Below the pieces are notes generated by a model. It was not told the DNA's origin, made no database searches, and was given only the letters and a program-made list of their open reading frames with translations. A program made the position numbers and the translations under genes. This document shows, one piece after another, positions 1-7,496 of a stretch of DNA of 32,007 nt. How positions within the stretch are numbered: the stretch's first letter is position 1; every line of letters begins with the position of its first letter. The stretch lies in contig JAPOQV010000067.1 of NCBI GenBank assembly GCA_026710565.1, forward strand, positions 1 to 32,007, read 5' to 3'. The stretch is from Spirochaetaceae bacterium. GTDB lineage: Bacteria; Spirochaetota; Spirochaetia; SZUA-6; Bin103.

Positions 1-885
1 CAGCCGGCCGCGCGCCCGGGCGCCCAGCGACGCAAGCCCCATGGGCGGCCCCCTGCCGCGGTCGCCGGTTCCCAGGCTGGGATCGACGATGATCGGCAGG
101 TGCGACAGCGCCTGCACGGCCGGCACCGCCGACAGGTCCAGGGTGCTGCGGGTTGCGGTCTCGAAGGTGCGGATGCCGCGCTCGCACAGGATCACGTCTT
201 CGGCGCCGTTGGCCAGCAGGTATTCCGCCGACATGAGCAGGTCGCGGACCCTGGCGCCCATGCCGCGCTTGAGCACTACCGGCTTGCCAAGGGCGCCCAC
301 GCGCCGCAGCAGGTCGAAGTTCTGCATGTTGCGCGCGCCGATCTGCAGCACGTCGACCAGCCCGGCCATCTCCGCCAGGTGGTCGGGCGACGACGCCTCC
401 GATACCACCGGCATCCCATGGCGGTCCCCCGCCTCGCGCAGATAGCGCAGGCCCTCCAGCCCCAGACCCTGGAAGGAGTACGGCGAGGTGCGCGGCTTGA
501 CTGCCGCGCCGCGCAGCAGCACTGCCCCGGACTCCGCCACCAGCGCCGCGCACTCCATGATCTGTTCACGGCTCTCCACCACCGACGGGCCGGCGATCAC
601 CGCAATGCGCTGACCGCCGATGCGGATGGGGCCCACGGACACGACCGTGTCGGCGCGCCGCGCCTCCCGGGAGGCCAGCTTGTAGGGTTTGGAGATCGGC
701 AGCACCTGCTCGACTCCGTCGATCGCCTCGTACTCGTGGGGATCGGTCACCCGCGGACCGACGGCCGCCAGCACGGTGCGCTCGCCGTCCTCGATCTGTC
801 GCACCGTGAATCCGTGCTCCTGAAGCTCGCGGCGTACTGCCTGCTGGCGGGACTCGGAGATGCCGTGCGCCAGAACGACTACCAT
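1..885 (-). CDS. DAHP synthase (type I-beta)-like protein, 3' end cut by window edge
   Basis: The first 295 residues are visible; the C-terminus lies beyond base 1. An N-terminal ferredoxin-like/ACT-like domain (about residues 1-75) precedes a TIM-barrel core that aligns closely with the Thermotoga/Bacillus class of 3-deoxy-7-phosphoheptulonate synthases, which join PEP and erythrose-4-phosphate in the first shikimate step. Conserved blocks include KPRTSPYSFQG, QIGARNMQNF, LKRG, ILCERGIRTFE and TLDLSAVP. Two metal-binding positions are altered. The usual IAGPCSVES reads IAGPSVVES (Ser101), and the usual DPSH reads DPSL (Leu271); these correspond to Cys102 and His272 of the T. maritima enzyme. 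The reading frame is otherwise intact. The start is ATG at 885, with no Shine-Dalgarno but a GATAAT nine bases upstream. The gene diverges from the HD-domain gene. It could be a metal-independent or repurposed paralogue rather than the working AroF; substrate-binding motifs are kept, so the family assignment is secure and the activity is not. Confidence 0.85.
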   Translation of the reverse strand, partial: MVVVLAHGISESRQQAVRRELQEHGFTVRQIEDGERTVLAAVGPRVTDPHEYEAIDGVEQVLPISKPYKLASREARRADTVVSVGPIRIGGQRIAVIAGPSVVESREQIMECAALVAESGAVLLRGAAVKPRTSPYSFQGLGLEGLRYLREAGDRHGMPVVSEASSPDHLAEMAGLVDVLQIGARNMQNFDLLRRVGALGKPVVLKRGMGARVRDLLMSAEYLLANGAEDVILCERGIRTFETATRSTLDLSAVPAVQALSHLPIIVDPSLGTGDRGRGPPMGLASLGARARGRL

Positions 886-894
886 GAAACGGGG

Positions 895-900
895 ATTATC
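895..900 (-). promoter_or_regulatory. Candidate -10 hexamer for DAHP-synthase-like gene
   Basis: The minus strand reads GATAAT (5 of 6 matches to TATAAT) ending nine bases before the ATG at 885. No good -35 is seen at 16-18 bp. The spacing would give a leaderless or nearly leaderless mRNA, in line with the absence of a Shine-Dalgarno sequence. Confidence 0.35.
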
Positions 901-968
901 CACGACGGCGCGCGTGTTCCGCCAGTGCTGAGCCGGTCCCGGCGCTGGCGCCTCGAATCCGAGGCTCC

Positions 969-974
969 TATACT
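969..974 (+). promoter_or_regulatory. Candidate -10 hexamer for HD-domain gene
   Basis: TATACT (5 of 6 matches to the consensus) ends five bases before the ATG at 980. Transcription from it would begin at or next to the start codon, implying a leaderless message. The divergent region between the two genes is only 94 bp. Confidence 0.4.
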
Positions 975-979
975 GGAGC

Positions 980-1528
980 ATGCGCAAACTGCTGGTGCAG
1001 TACGTCAAGGACCTGACGGCCGGCCGCCTGGCCTCCGGATTCGAGCACTCCGCGCGCGTCTACCATTTGGCGCGGGAGATCGGTGAGGGCATGGACTACG
1101 ACGACGACGTCCTGCACGCCGCCTGCTTCCTGCACAACATCGAGACGCCGGCGCGCGGGGCCGGTGCCGCCACGGACCGGGCGCGGGTGCTGCTGAGCGA
1201 GGTCGGCTTCGACGTGAGCAAGGTCAACGCCGTATGCGACGCGATCGCCGAGCACGCCCCGGGTTCGCAGCCGGAGGCCCTTGAGGCGAAGCTGCTGTAC
1301 GACGCCAACCTGCTGGACACCATCGGCGCGGTGGGATTCGCCCGCCTGTCGATCGGTGCGTTCTTCTGGCATCACCTGAAGACCATGGAAGAGGTCCTGG
1401 CGTTCCTTCGCGAGCGCCTTGCGCACTCGGAGCGGTTCTGTTTCGAGGTCTCGGCGCAGATGGCGAAGAAGAAGCTTGCCTTCATGCGCCACGCCGTCGA
1501 CCAGTTCGAGGCCGAGCTGGCGCTCTGA
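980..1528 (+). CDS. HD-domain family protein with HN in place of the HD doublet
   Basis: A 182-residue protein of the small HD-superfamily phosphohydrolase type (YedJ/YpgQ-like). Visible elements are His23 (FEHSARV), the FLHNIE block at 50-55, and the EAKLLYDANLLD block around 102-113 with Asp108, a typical late metal ligand. The canonical His-Asp doublet is His52-Asn53. The Asp normally bridges the two metals, so catalysis is doubtful, although a one-metal or binding role is possible. The C-terminal third is a helical region ending in charged helices. The start ATG at 980 directly follows a -10-like TATACT. It ends 37 nt before pheS and may be co-transcribed with pheST. The substrate cannot be deduced; HD proteins of this size mostly act on nucleotides. 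Confidence 0.75.
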   Translation: MRKLLVQYVKDLTAGRLASGFEHSARVYHLAREIGEGMDYDDDVLHAACFLHNIETPARGAGAATDRARVLLSEVGFDVSKVNAVCDAIAEHAPGSQPEALEAKLLYDANLLDTIGAVGFARLSIGAFFWHHLKTMEEVLAFLRERLAHSERFCFEVSAQMAKKKLAFMRHAVDQFEAELAL

Positions 1529-1565
1529 CGGCCGATCCCGAATCACAGGCAGGGCAACACCCATC

Positions 1566-3128
1566 ATGCAACCACCGAGTTCGAGAGCGCCGGCCGATTT
1601 GCACCCGCTGGAGGCGGCAGCGCTCCGTGAGGTGCAGCCGGGCGAGGACTACACGCCGGAAGCGCTGGCCACGGCGGCCGGCCTGGTCCTGGGCCAGATC
1701 AACCAGGTCATTTCCTGGCTCACCGGCAAGGGCTGGCTGGCCGAGACGCGCCGCGTCAGCGAGGTCGAGCACGACCTGACCGAGCTGGGCCGCTCGTACC
1801 AGCGCGACGGCATGCCGGAGGAGCGAATCCTCCGCCAGCTCGAAGGCGGGCCGCTGACCCTGCCGGAACTGGCCGACCGCACGGCGCTGGAGCAGCGCGA
1901 GGTTGGGTCGGCGTTCGGCGCACTGGCGCGCGCCCGGGCCGTGCGGATGGACGATCAGAAGCGCGCCGCGGCGATCGGCGACCCGCCGGCGACGCTGGCG
2001 ACCGCCCGCCGCCTGCTGGACGCCGCGAGCAGCGGCCCATTGCAGGAGTCGGCCCTTGCGGACGGGGACCGGGAGGTGCTCGCGACCCTCAGCCGCCGGC
2101 GCGGGGCGCGCGGGCCGTTCCGGGCGAGCGACCGGGAGACGGTCTTCTACCGCCTGACCGGGCAGGGCGCGCAGGTCGCGGCGGCGCTCGCTGCCGGTCC
2201 GGCCGTCGCGGACGAGGCCATCGGCGTGCTGACCCCGGAGATCCTGGCGTCCGGCGCCTGGCGGGAGCGAGGCCTGAGGCCCTACAACGTGGAGACCCCG
2301 CCGAACCGGGTGCTGTTCGGCCGCCACAACCCGTATGCCACCTTCCTGGACGATCTCAAGGACAAGCTCGTCTCGCTTGGTTTCCAGGAGTTCGACGGGC
2401 CGCTGGTGGAGACCGAGTTCTGGAACTGCGACGCGCTGTTCATGCCGCAGTCGCATTCGGCGCGCGACATCCACGACGTGTTCTACGTCAGGGAGCCGAC
2501 CCACACCGCCTCGATCCCGGAGCGATTCCTGGACCCGGTGGCCGACGCCCACGAGCGCGGCGGACGGACCGGCAGCCGCGGCTGGGGCTACCGCTTCGAC
2601 CGCGACTTCACGCGCCGGCTGATCCTGCGCAGCCAGGGGACGGTGCTGTCGGCAAAGGCGCTCACCGGCGCCGAGGTGCCGGGCAAGTACTTCGGGGTGG
2701 TGCGCTGTTTCCGCTACGACGACGTGGACGCCACCCACCTGGCCGACTTCTACCAGACCGAAGGGATCGTCCTGAGCGAGCGGGCCAACCTGCGTTCGCT
2801 GCTGGGCCTGCTGGAGCTGTTCGCCAGGGAGGTGGCCAAGGCGACGGAGGTTCGCTTCGAGCCCGGCTACTTTCCGTTCACGGAGCCGTCGGTGGAGCTG
2901 TGGGTCAAGCACCCGCAGCTCGGCTGGTTCGAGCTGGGCGGAGCGGGCATCTTCCGCCCCGAGGTGTGCGATCCGATGGGCGTGGACGTGCCGGTGCTGG
3001 CGTGGGGGCTGGGCATCGACCGCATGGCGCTGCTGTCGCTGGGGCTGGACACGGTGCGGGAGCTGTTCTCGGAGGACCTCGAGCGCGTGCGCACGCGCGC
3101 CGCCGCGGCAGCCGGCGGGCGGGCGTAG
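1566..3128 (+). CDS. pheS: Phenylalanyl-tRNA synthetase alpha subunit, archaeal/eukaryal type
   Basis: The 520-residue catalytic subunit of the (alpha-beta)2 enzyme that charges tRNA-Phe in the cytoplasm. The first ~200 residues hold winged-helix-like modules (LHPLEAAALREV; GQINQVISWLTGKGWL), as in archaeal and eukaryotic PheS and unlike the ~330-residue typical bacterial protein. The class II core follows: motif 2 at about 380-402 (RCFRYDD..DATH..FYQTEG) and motif 3 at about 481-490 (GLGIDRMALL), with FELGGAGIFRPE between them. The frame is open upstream of 1566, but ATG 1566 gives the expected N-terminus. The Shine-Dalgarno is weak, so translation may be coupled to the upstream HD gene. pheT follows after 2 nt. 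This PheRS type is known from spirochaetes among bacteria and is the best taxonomic clue in the window. Confidence 0.95.
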   Translation: MQPPSSRAPADLHPLEAAALREVQPGEDYTPEALATAAGLVLGQINQVISWLTGKGWLAETRRVSEVEHDLTELGRSYQRDGMPEERILRQLEGGPLTLPELADRTALEQREVGSAFGALARARAVRMDDQKRAAAIGDPPATLATARRLLDAASSGPLQESALADGDREVLATLSRRRGARGPFRASDRETVFYRLTGQGAQVAAALAAGPAVADEAIGVLTPEILASGAWRERGLRPYNVETPPNRVLFGRHNPYATFLDDLKDKLVSLGFQEFDGPLVETEFWNCDALFMPQSHSARDIHDVFYVREPTHTASIPERFLDPVADAHERGGRTGSRGWGYRFDRDFTRRLILRSQGTVLSAKALTGAEVPGKYFGVVRCFRYDDVDATHLADFYQTEGIVLSERANLRSLLGLLELFAREVAKATEVRFEPGYFPFTEPSVELWVKHPQLGWFELGGAGIFRPEVCDPMGVDVPVLAWGLGIDRMALLSLGLDTVRELFSEDLERVRTRAAAAAGGRA

Positions 3129-3130
3129 GC

Positions 3131-4870
3131 ATGCCCAAGATCGACGTGGCCGACCGCCTGCTGGAGCGGTTCCTGGGCCGGCCGATCGACGACACGGAGC
3201 TGGAGCCGCTGCTGTCCTGCGCCAAGGCGGTGCTGGACGAGCGCGACCTGGATGCCGGCGTCCGCCACATCGAGCTCAACGACACCAACCGGCCCGACCT
3301 GTGGTCCACCGCCGGCCTGGCACGGCAGCTCCGCGCCCGGCTGGGCGAGCCGCTGCCGTCCTACGACTGTTTTTCCGAGCCGGGGGCTCCCCTCCCGGCG
3401 GAGGAACGCGTCATCGAGGTCGACGCGGGGCTGCAGTCGATACGTCCCTACATCGTCGGCTTCCAGGCGAGCGGGCCCGCGGTGGGAGAGGCCCTGCTGG
3501 TCGACCTGATCCAGACGCAGGAGAAGCTGTGCTGGAGCTTCGGCCGCAAGCGGCGGTCGATCGCCATGGGCGTCTACCGGGCCGGCCGTATGCGCTACCC
3601 GATCCGCTACGTCGCCGCCGATCCGGATGCCACCTCGTTCGCGCCCCTGCCTGCCGATGAGCAGCCGCCGCGGGAGATGAGCCTGCGCCAGGTGCTCGCC
3701 GGCCATCCCAAGGGGGTGGAGTTCGGCCCCATCATCGCCGGGTGCGACCGGTTTCCCTTTCTGGTCGATGCGGGCGGCGATGCGCTGAGCATGCCGCCGG
3801 TCATCAACAGCGCCGGGCTGGGGGCGGTCACGCCTGCCGACGACGACCTGTTCGTCGAGGTGACCGGCACCGATCTCAGCCACCTGATGCTGGCCGCCGG
3901 GGTCATCGCCTGCGACCTGGCCGATGCCGGCTTCCGCATCCATCCGGTCGCCACCAGGTACCCGTACGACACGCCGTTCGGGCGGGAGGTGACCGCGCCG
4001 CTGGCGTTCCAGGAGCCGGTTCGCGTCGAGCTGTCCTACGTGGGGCGGCTGCTCGGCGAGCCGGTGGCGGCCGGCGACGCGCTGGACTCCCTGCGGCGCG
4101 CCGGCGTCGCGGCGGCGGTATCCGGCGAAACCCTGACGGTGCGTCCGCCGCCGTTCCGAAACGACTTCCTGCATCCCGTGGACGTGGTCGAGGAGGTGGT
4201 GATCGGCCGCGGCCTCGATACGTTCCGCCCGACGCTGCCTGAGGATTTCACGGCCGGCCGGCTTACCGACGTCGAGCTGTTCAGCCGCCGCGCGCGGGCG
4301 CTGATGGTGGGACTGGGGTACGAGGAGCTGATGGTCAGTTACCTCGGCTCGGAACGCGACCACGTCGACCGGATGCGCTCCGCCGGCGACCCGGAGCTGG
4401 ACGGACAGGTGCTGCGCATCGCCAACCCGATCTCGGAGAGCTATGCGGTGGTGCGCGCCTCCAGCCTGCCCAGCCTGCTGCGCTGCGAGGCGGCCAGCGC
4501 GCACGCCGTCTACCCGCACCGCCTGTTCGAGGTGGGCAAGATCGCCCGCCGCGACGCCGAGGACGATTCCGGTACGGTTACGCGCACCCATCTGGGCTTC
4601 CTGATCGCGGACGGGGCGGCCGGCTTCAACGACGTCAACGAGCACCTGGCCGGGTTGCTCTACTACCTGCGCATCCCCTACCGGCTGCGCGCGTGCGCCG
4701 ATCCCCGGTTCGCGCCGGGACGCGCCGCGGATGTGCTGGTCGGCGCGGACGATACGCGTGCCGGTGTGATCGGCGAGGTGCACCCGGAGGCGCTGGCGTC
4801 GTGGGCGATCCAGGTGCCGTGCGCCGCCTGCGAGCTGGAGCTGGAGACGCTGGGGGCGGCCGCCTCCTGA
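3131..4870 (+). CDS. pheT: Phenylalanyl-tRNA synthetase beta subunit, archaeal/eukaryal type
   Basis: A 579-residue beta subunit, far shorter than the ~800-residue usual bacterial PheT and lacking its N-terminal OB-fold and C-terminal anticodon-binding extensions, as in archaea. It starts MPKIDVADRLLERFLGRPI and has the N-terminal ELNDTNRPDLWS block. A B3/B4 editing-like region lies around residues 100-260 (GRKRRSIAMGVYRAG; EFGPIIAG; INSAGLGAVT). A B5 domain lies around 270-365 (RPPPFRNDFLHPVDVVEEV). A class-II-like core that lost catalysis follows, containing RLFEVGKI. The start is two bases after the pheS stop, so the genes are surely co-transcribed. Its TGA (4868-4870) is immediately followed by the inverted-repeat element. 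Confidence 0.95.
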   Translation: MPKIDVADRLLERFLGRPIDDTELEPLLSCAKAVLDERDLDAGVRHIELNDTNRPDLWSTAGLARQLRARLGEPLPSYDCFSEPGAPLPAEERVIEVDAGLQSIRPYIVGFQASGPAVGEALLVDLIQTQEKLCWSFGRKRRSIAMGVYRAGRMRYPIRYVAADPDATSFAPLPADEQPPREMSLRQVLAGHPKGVEFGPIIAGCDRFPFLVDAGGDALSMPPVINSAGLGAVTPADDDLFVEVTGTDLSHLMLAAGVIACDLADAGFRIHPVATRYPYDTPFGREVTAPLAFQEPVRVELSYVGRLLGEPVAAGDALDSLRRAGVAAAVSGETLTVRPPPFRNDFLHPVDVVEEVVIGRGLDTFRPTLPEDFTAGRLTDVELFSRRARALMVGLGYEELMVSYLGSERDHVDRMRSAGDPELDGQVLRIANPISESYAVVRASSLPSLLRCEAASAHAVYPHRLFEVGKIARRDAEDDSGTVTRTHLGFLIADGAAGFNDVNEHLAGLLYYLRIPYRLRACADPRFAPGRAADVLVGADDTRAGVIGEVHPEALASWAIQVPCAACELELETLGAAAS

Positions 4871-5002
4871 CTAGTACCCCATCAAACTGTAGTTTGGGGG
4901 TGCGTGCAACGCGACTCGACCTCGTGCGCGCTGTTCCAGCGCGCTTGAAGCTCGTGGAGCCACCTATGGTGACCCGTCGACCTCAGTTTGATGGGGTACT
5001 AG
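4871..5002. repeat. 132-bp element with 19-bp perfect terminal inverted repeats (MITE-like or bidirectional terminator)
   Basis: The left end is CTAGTACCCCATCAAACTG (4871-4889) and the right end is its exact reverse complement (4984-5002). The interior holds a perfect 8-bp stem with a 3-nt loop (GCGCGCTG TTC CAGCGCGC, 4926-4944). A second hairpin (CAAACT GT AGTTTG, 4883-4896, extendable with CCCC/GGGG) competes with the left arm. There is no coding capacity. The left boundary abuts the pheT stop, and the right arm provides the TAG stop of nadE (4999-5001) on the other strand. Long perfect ends with a structured non-coding interior fit a MITE or IS remnant; the position between convergent stops fits a transcription terminator. 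No flanking target duplication is evident. Confidence 0.7.
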
Positions 5003-6630
5003 CTGCCTGCGCGGGCGATCGGGAACCGGCGGCCGGGGCCGAAGGCGCGCGGTGACAGCTTGATCACGGTCGCGGCCTGGCGCCGCTTGTGCTCGGAGCG
5101 CGCCACCATCTGCAGGATGCGCCCGACCAGCTCGGGCTCGAAGCCGGCGGCGGCGATCTGCTCGGGATCCTCGCTGTCCTCGACATAGCGCCGCAGGATC
5201 GCGTCCAGCACGTCGTACGGCGGCAGCGAATCGCTGTCGAGTTGCCCCGGACGCAGCTCCGCCGACGGCGGCTTGTCGACGGTCGCCTGCGGGATGACCG
5301 GGCCGTCGTCGTTGATGCGGCGGGCAAGCGCGTATACCTGCGTCTTCCACAGGTCGCCGATCGGCGCCAGCGCGCCGGCCATGTCGCCGTACAGGGTGGC
5401 GTAGCCGGTGGCCAGCTCGCTCTTGTTGCCGGTGGCCAGGGCCAGGGCGCCGGTCTTGTTCGCGAACGCCATCACCAGCGTGCCGCGGATGCGCGCCTGC
5501 AGGTTCTCCTCCGCCGTGTTGGGAGGGCGGCCGGCGAAGACCGGCCCCAGCGTGTCCAGGTACGCCGCGAACGCCGGCTCGATCGACAGCGCGTGGAACT
5601 CGATCCCGAGCGCGCACGCCAGGTCCTCCGCATCGCGTCGGCTGCCGGCCGACGAGTAGCGCGACGGCAGTGCGAAGGCGGTGACGCGCTCGGGGCCCAG
5701 TTGGCGCGCGGCGACGGCGGCCACCACCGCGGAGTCGATGCCGCCGGAGATCGAAAGGCAGACGCGGTCGTGGCCGGTCTTGGCCAGGTAGTCGCGCAGG
5801 CCGATGCCGATCGCGGCTTCGACCTCCCGGTAGTCGTCCGTGGCAGGGGCGGCGCCCCCGGTCGAGTCGGTGTCGACCACGGCCACGTCCTCCCGGAACC
5901 CGGGCGACCGGTGGATCAGCCGGCCGCCGGTCGCGCACGCCATGGACTGCCCGTCGAAGATGAGCCCGTCGTTGCCCCCGACCGCGTTGGCGTACAGGAC
6001 CGGGCAGCCGCCGGTGGCCGCCACCCGCGCCAGCAGCGCGGCGCGGAGCGCCGGTTTGCCGAGGTGATAGGGCGATGCCGACGGCGCCAGCATCAGCGTC
6101 GCGCCGGCGCGCGCCTGCTCGGCGACCGGGTCGCGCGCGTAGGCGCCGGAGGGATCGGGGTCCGACTCCCACCAGATGTCCTCGCAGATGGTCAGCCCCA
6201 GCCGCTCGCCGGCGAACGGCACGGGCCGGCAGGCGGCGGCCGGCTCGAAGTAGCGCGCCTCGTCGAACACGTCGTAGGTGGGCAGCAGGCTCTTGGCCTG
6301 CGAGCCGACCACGGCGCCGCCGGCAAGCAGCGTGGCGACGTTGTGCAGCGCCTTGCCCACACCGGTGCGGTTGGGAGCGACGTGGCCTGCCACCACGCCG
6401 AGCCCCGGCGGCAGCAGCCGGCGCAGCCGATCGACGGCGTGGAGGTTGGCCGTCACGAACGACCGGTGGTCCAGCAGGTCCATCGGCGGGTAGCCGCACA
6501 CCGACAGCTCCGGGCAGACCATCAGCGTGGCGCCGCGGACTCGCGCCGCCTGCGCGGCGTCAACGATGCGGTCGACGTTGCCGGCGAAGTCGCCGATGGT
6601 CGGGTTGATCTGGGCCAGGGCGATCCGCAC
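4999..6630 (-). CDS. nadE: Glutamine-dependent NAD+ synthetase
   Basis: A 543-residue, two-domain enzyme that amidates nicotinic acid adenine dinucleotide to NAD+ using ammonia from glutamine. The N-terminal nitrilase-like glutaminase (about 1-260) shows the triad Glu41 (CPELSVCGYPP), Lys113 (KSLLPTYDVFDE) and Cys149 (LTICEDIWW). The C-terminal ATP-pyrophosphatase domain begins near 270 and has the P-loop SGGIDS (294-299) and ATGNKSELATGYATLYGD. The length matches the short bacterial form. The start is GTG at 6630, preceded by AGGAGG. It lies 25 bp downstream of tRNA-Arg on the same strand. The stop codon lies inside the right arm of the neighbouring inverted-repeat element, so the last residues may have been set by that insertion. 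Confidence 0.96.
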   Translation of the reverse strand: MRIALAQINPTIGDFAGNVDRIVDAAQAARVRGATLMVCPELSVCGYPPMDLLDHRSFVTANLHAVDRLRRLLPPGLGVVAGHVAPNRTGVGKALHNVATLLAGGAVVGSQAKSLLPTYDVFDEARYFEPAAACRPVPFAGERLGLTICEDIWWESDPDPSGAYARDPVAEQARAGATLMLAPSASPYHLGKPALRAALLARVAATGGCPVLYANAVGGNDGLIFDGQSMACATGGRLIHRSPGFREDVAVVDTDSTGGAAPATDDYREVEAAIGIGLRDYLAKTGHDRVCLSISGGIDSAVVAAVAARQLGPERVTAFALPSRYSSAGSRRDAEDLACALGIEFHALSIEPAFAAYLDTLGPVFAGRPPNTAEENLQARIRGTLVMAFANKTGALALATGNKSELATGYATLYGDMAGALAPIGDLWKTQVYALARRINDDGPVIPQATVDKPPSAELRPGQLDSDSLPPYDVLDAILRRYVEDSEDPEQIAAAGFEPELVGRILQMVARSEHKRRQAATVIKLSPRAFGPGRRFPIARAGS

Positions 6631-6655
6631 GACCCCTCCTGTTCCGCGAGCTTGC

Positions 6656-6729
<74 letters not shown>

Positions 6730-6751
6730 ACGTGCGCCGCACGGCGCCGCA

Positions 6752-7453
6752 TCAAGTTACACCGCCCGGGCACGGACGGCGAGTCCCGAGCCCGACGGCC
6801 AGCGCTCCCGGTTGCGGCTGGAAGCACGCCCGGCGTACCCAGGCGCCGATGCCGGCGTCGCGCAGCCGCCGCTCGATCCCGGCCAGCTCCGCCTCCGGGG
6901 CCGGCTCGGTGACGACCCGGATCCGGTCCCCGAACGGCTCCAGGGTGGCGGGTATGTCCCGGACTCGCAGCCGGTGGAGCAGGTCGCGGGCGTTGTCCGG
7001 GATGCTGAACGACCCGACTTGCAGCAGGTACCACGTCGGCGGCGGCGCACGCAGAACCTGCAGGCGCACCCGGGCGACGCCGGACCGCAGCATCCCCAGC
7101 TCGCGGGCGGCGCCCAGGGACAGGTCGATGATGCGGTCGGCCACGAACGGACCGCGGTCATTGATGCGGACCTCGACGCTTCCGCCGCCGCCCGTCAGGG
7201 AGACTCTCACCAGGGTGTCGAACGGCAGGGTCGGGTGCGCGGCGGTCAGCGCGAACATGTCGAACGGCTCGCCGCTCGCGGTCGGCCGGCCATGGAACTG
7301 CCAGCCGTACCAGGAGGCGAAACCGGTGGTGACCGTGGGGAATGGTGCCGGCGCGGACGGTGCCGGCGCGGCGGTGAACGATACCGGCATCGGCTCCTGC
7401 GCGGAGGCTCCGGCGGCGCTCAGCGCGAGCAGCGCCAGGAGGATGGCGTACAT
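6752..7453 (-). CDS. rlpA: RlpA-like septal-ring/endolytic transglycosylase-type protein with SPOR domain
   Basis: 233 residues. An N-terminal hydrophobic signal (MYAILLALLALSAAGASA, cleavage about 18/19) targets it across the membrane. There is no lipobox cysteine, so unlike E. coli RlpA it is probably not a lipoprotein. A double-psi beta-barrel domain spans roughly 40-125 with the hallmark blocks ASWYG, GRPTASGE, ALTAAHPTLPF and RINDRGPF, which carry the catalytic-type His and Asp. A SPOR-like domain follows (WYLLQVGSFSIPDNARDLL, from about 140), expected to bind denuded septal peptidoglycan. The ATG at 7453 was chosen because the signal peptide begins there; the frame is open further upstream. 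A GATAAT lies seven bases before it. It diverges from prpB across 43 bp, and tRNA-Arg lies immediately downstream. Confidence 0.88.
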   Translation of the reverse strand: MYAILLALLALSAAGASAQEPMPVSFTAAPAPSAPAPFPTVTTGFASWYGWQFHGRPTASGEPFDMFALTAAHPTLPFDTLVRVSLTGGGGSVEVRINDRGPFVADRIIDLSLGAARELGMLRSGVARVRLQVLRAPPPTWYLLQVGSFSIPDNARDLLHRLRVRDIPATLEPFGDRIRVVTEPAPEAELAGIERRLRDAGIGAWVRRACFQPQPGALAVGLGTRRPCPGGVT

Positions 7454-7460
7454 CCACTTG

Positions 7461-7466
7461 ATTATC
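7461..7466 (-). promoter_or_regulatory. Candidate -10 hexamer for rlpA
   Basis: GATAAT on the minus strand ends seven bases before the rlpA ATG, within the 43-bp rlpA/prpB divergent region. No clear -35 is seen. The spacing suggests a leaderless rlpA mRNA. Confidence 0.35.
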
Positions 7467-7496
7467 GACTCCGGGATCCGCAAATTGAGGCCGGCG

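Noticed and set aside
1482..2912. Long open frame on the minus strand opposite pheS (476 codons)
   Set aside because: GC-rich antisense shadow of a clearly conserved synthetase gene; composition is low-complexity Arg/Gly/Ala/Val with no recognisable domain. Similar shadows oppose pheT, nadE, prpD, the binding protein and ftsK.
5840..5870. Frameshift or break in nadE between the glutaminase and synthetase domains
   Set aside because: The frame is continuous through both domains and total length is normal; the region is just the variable linker.
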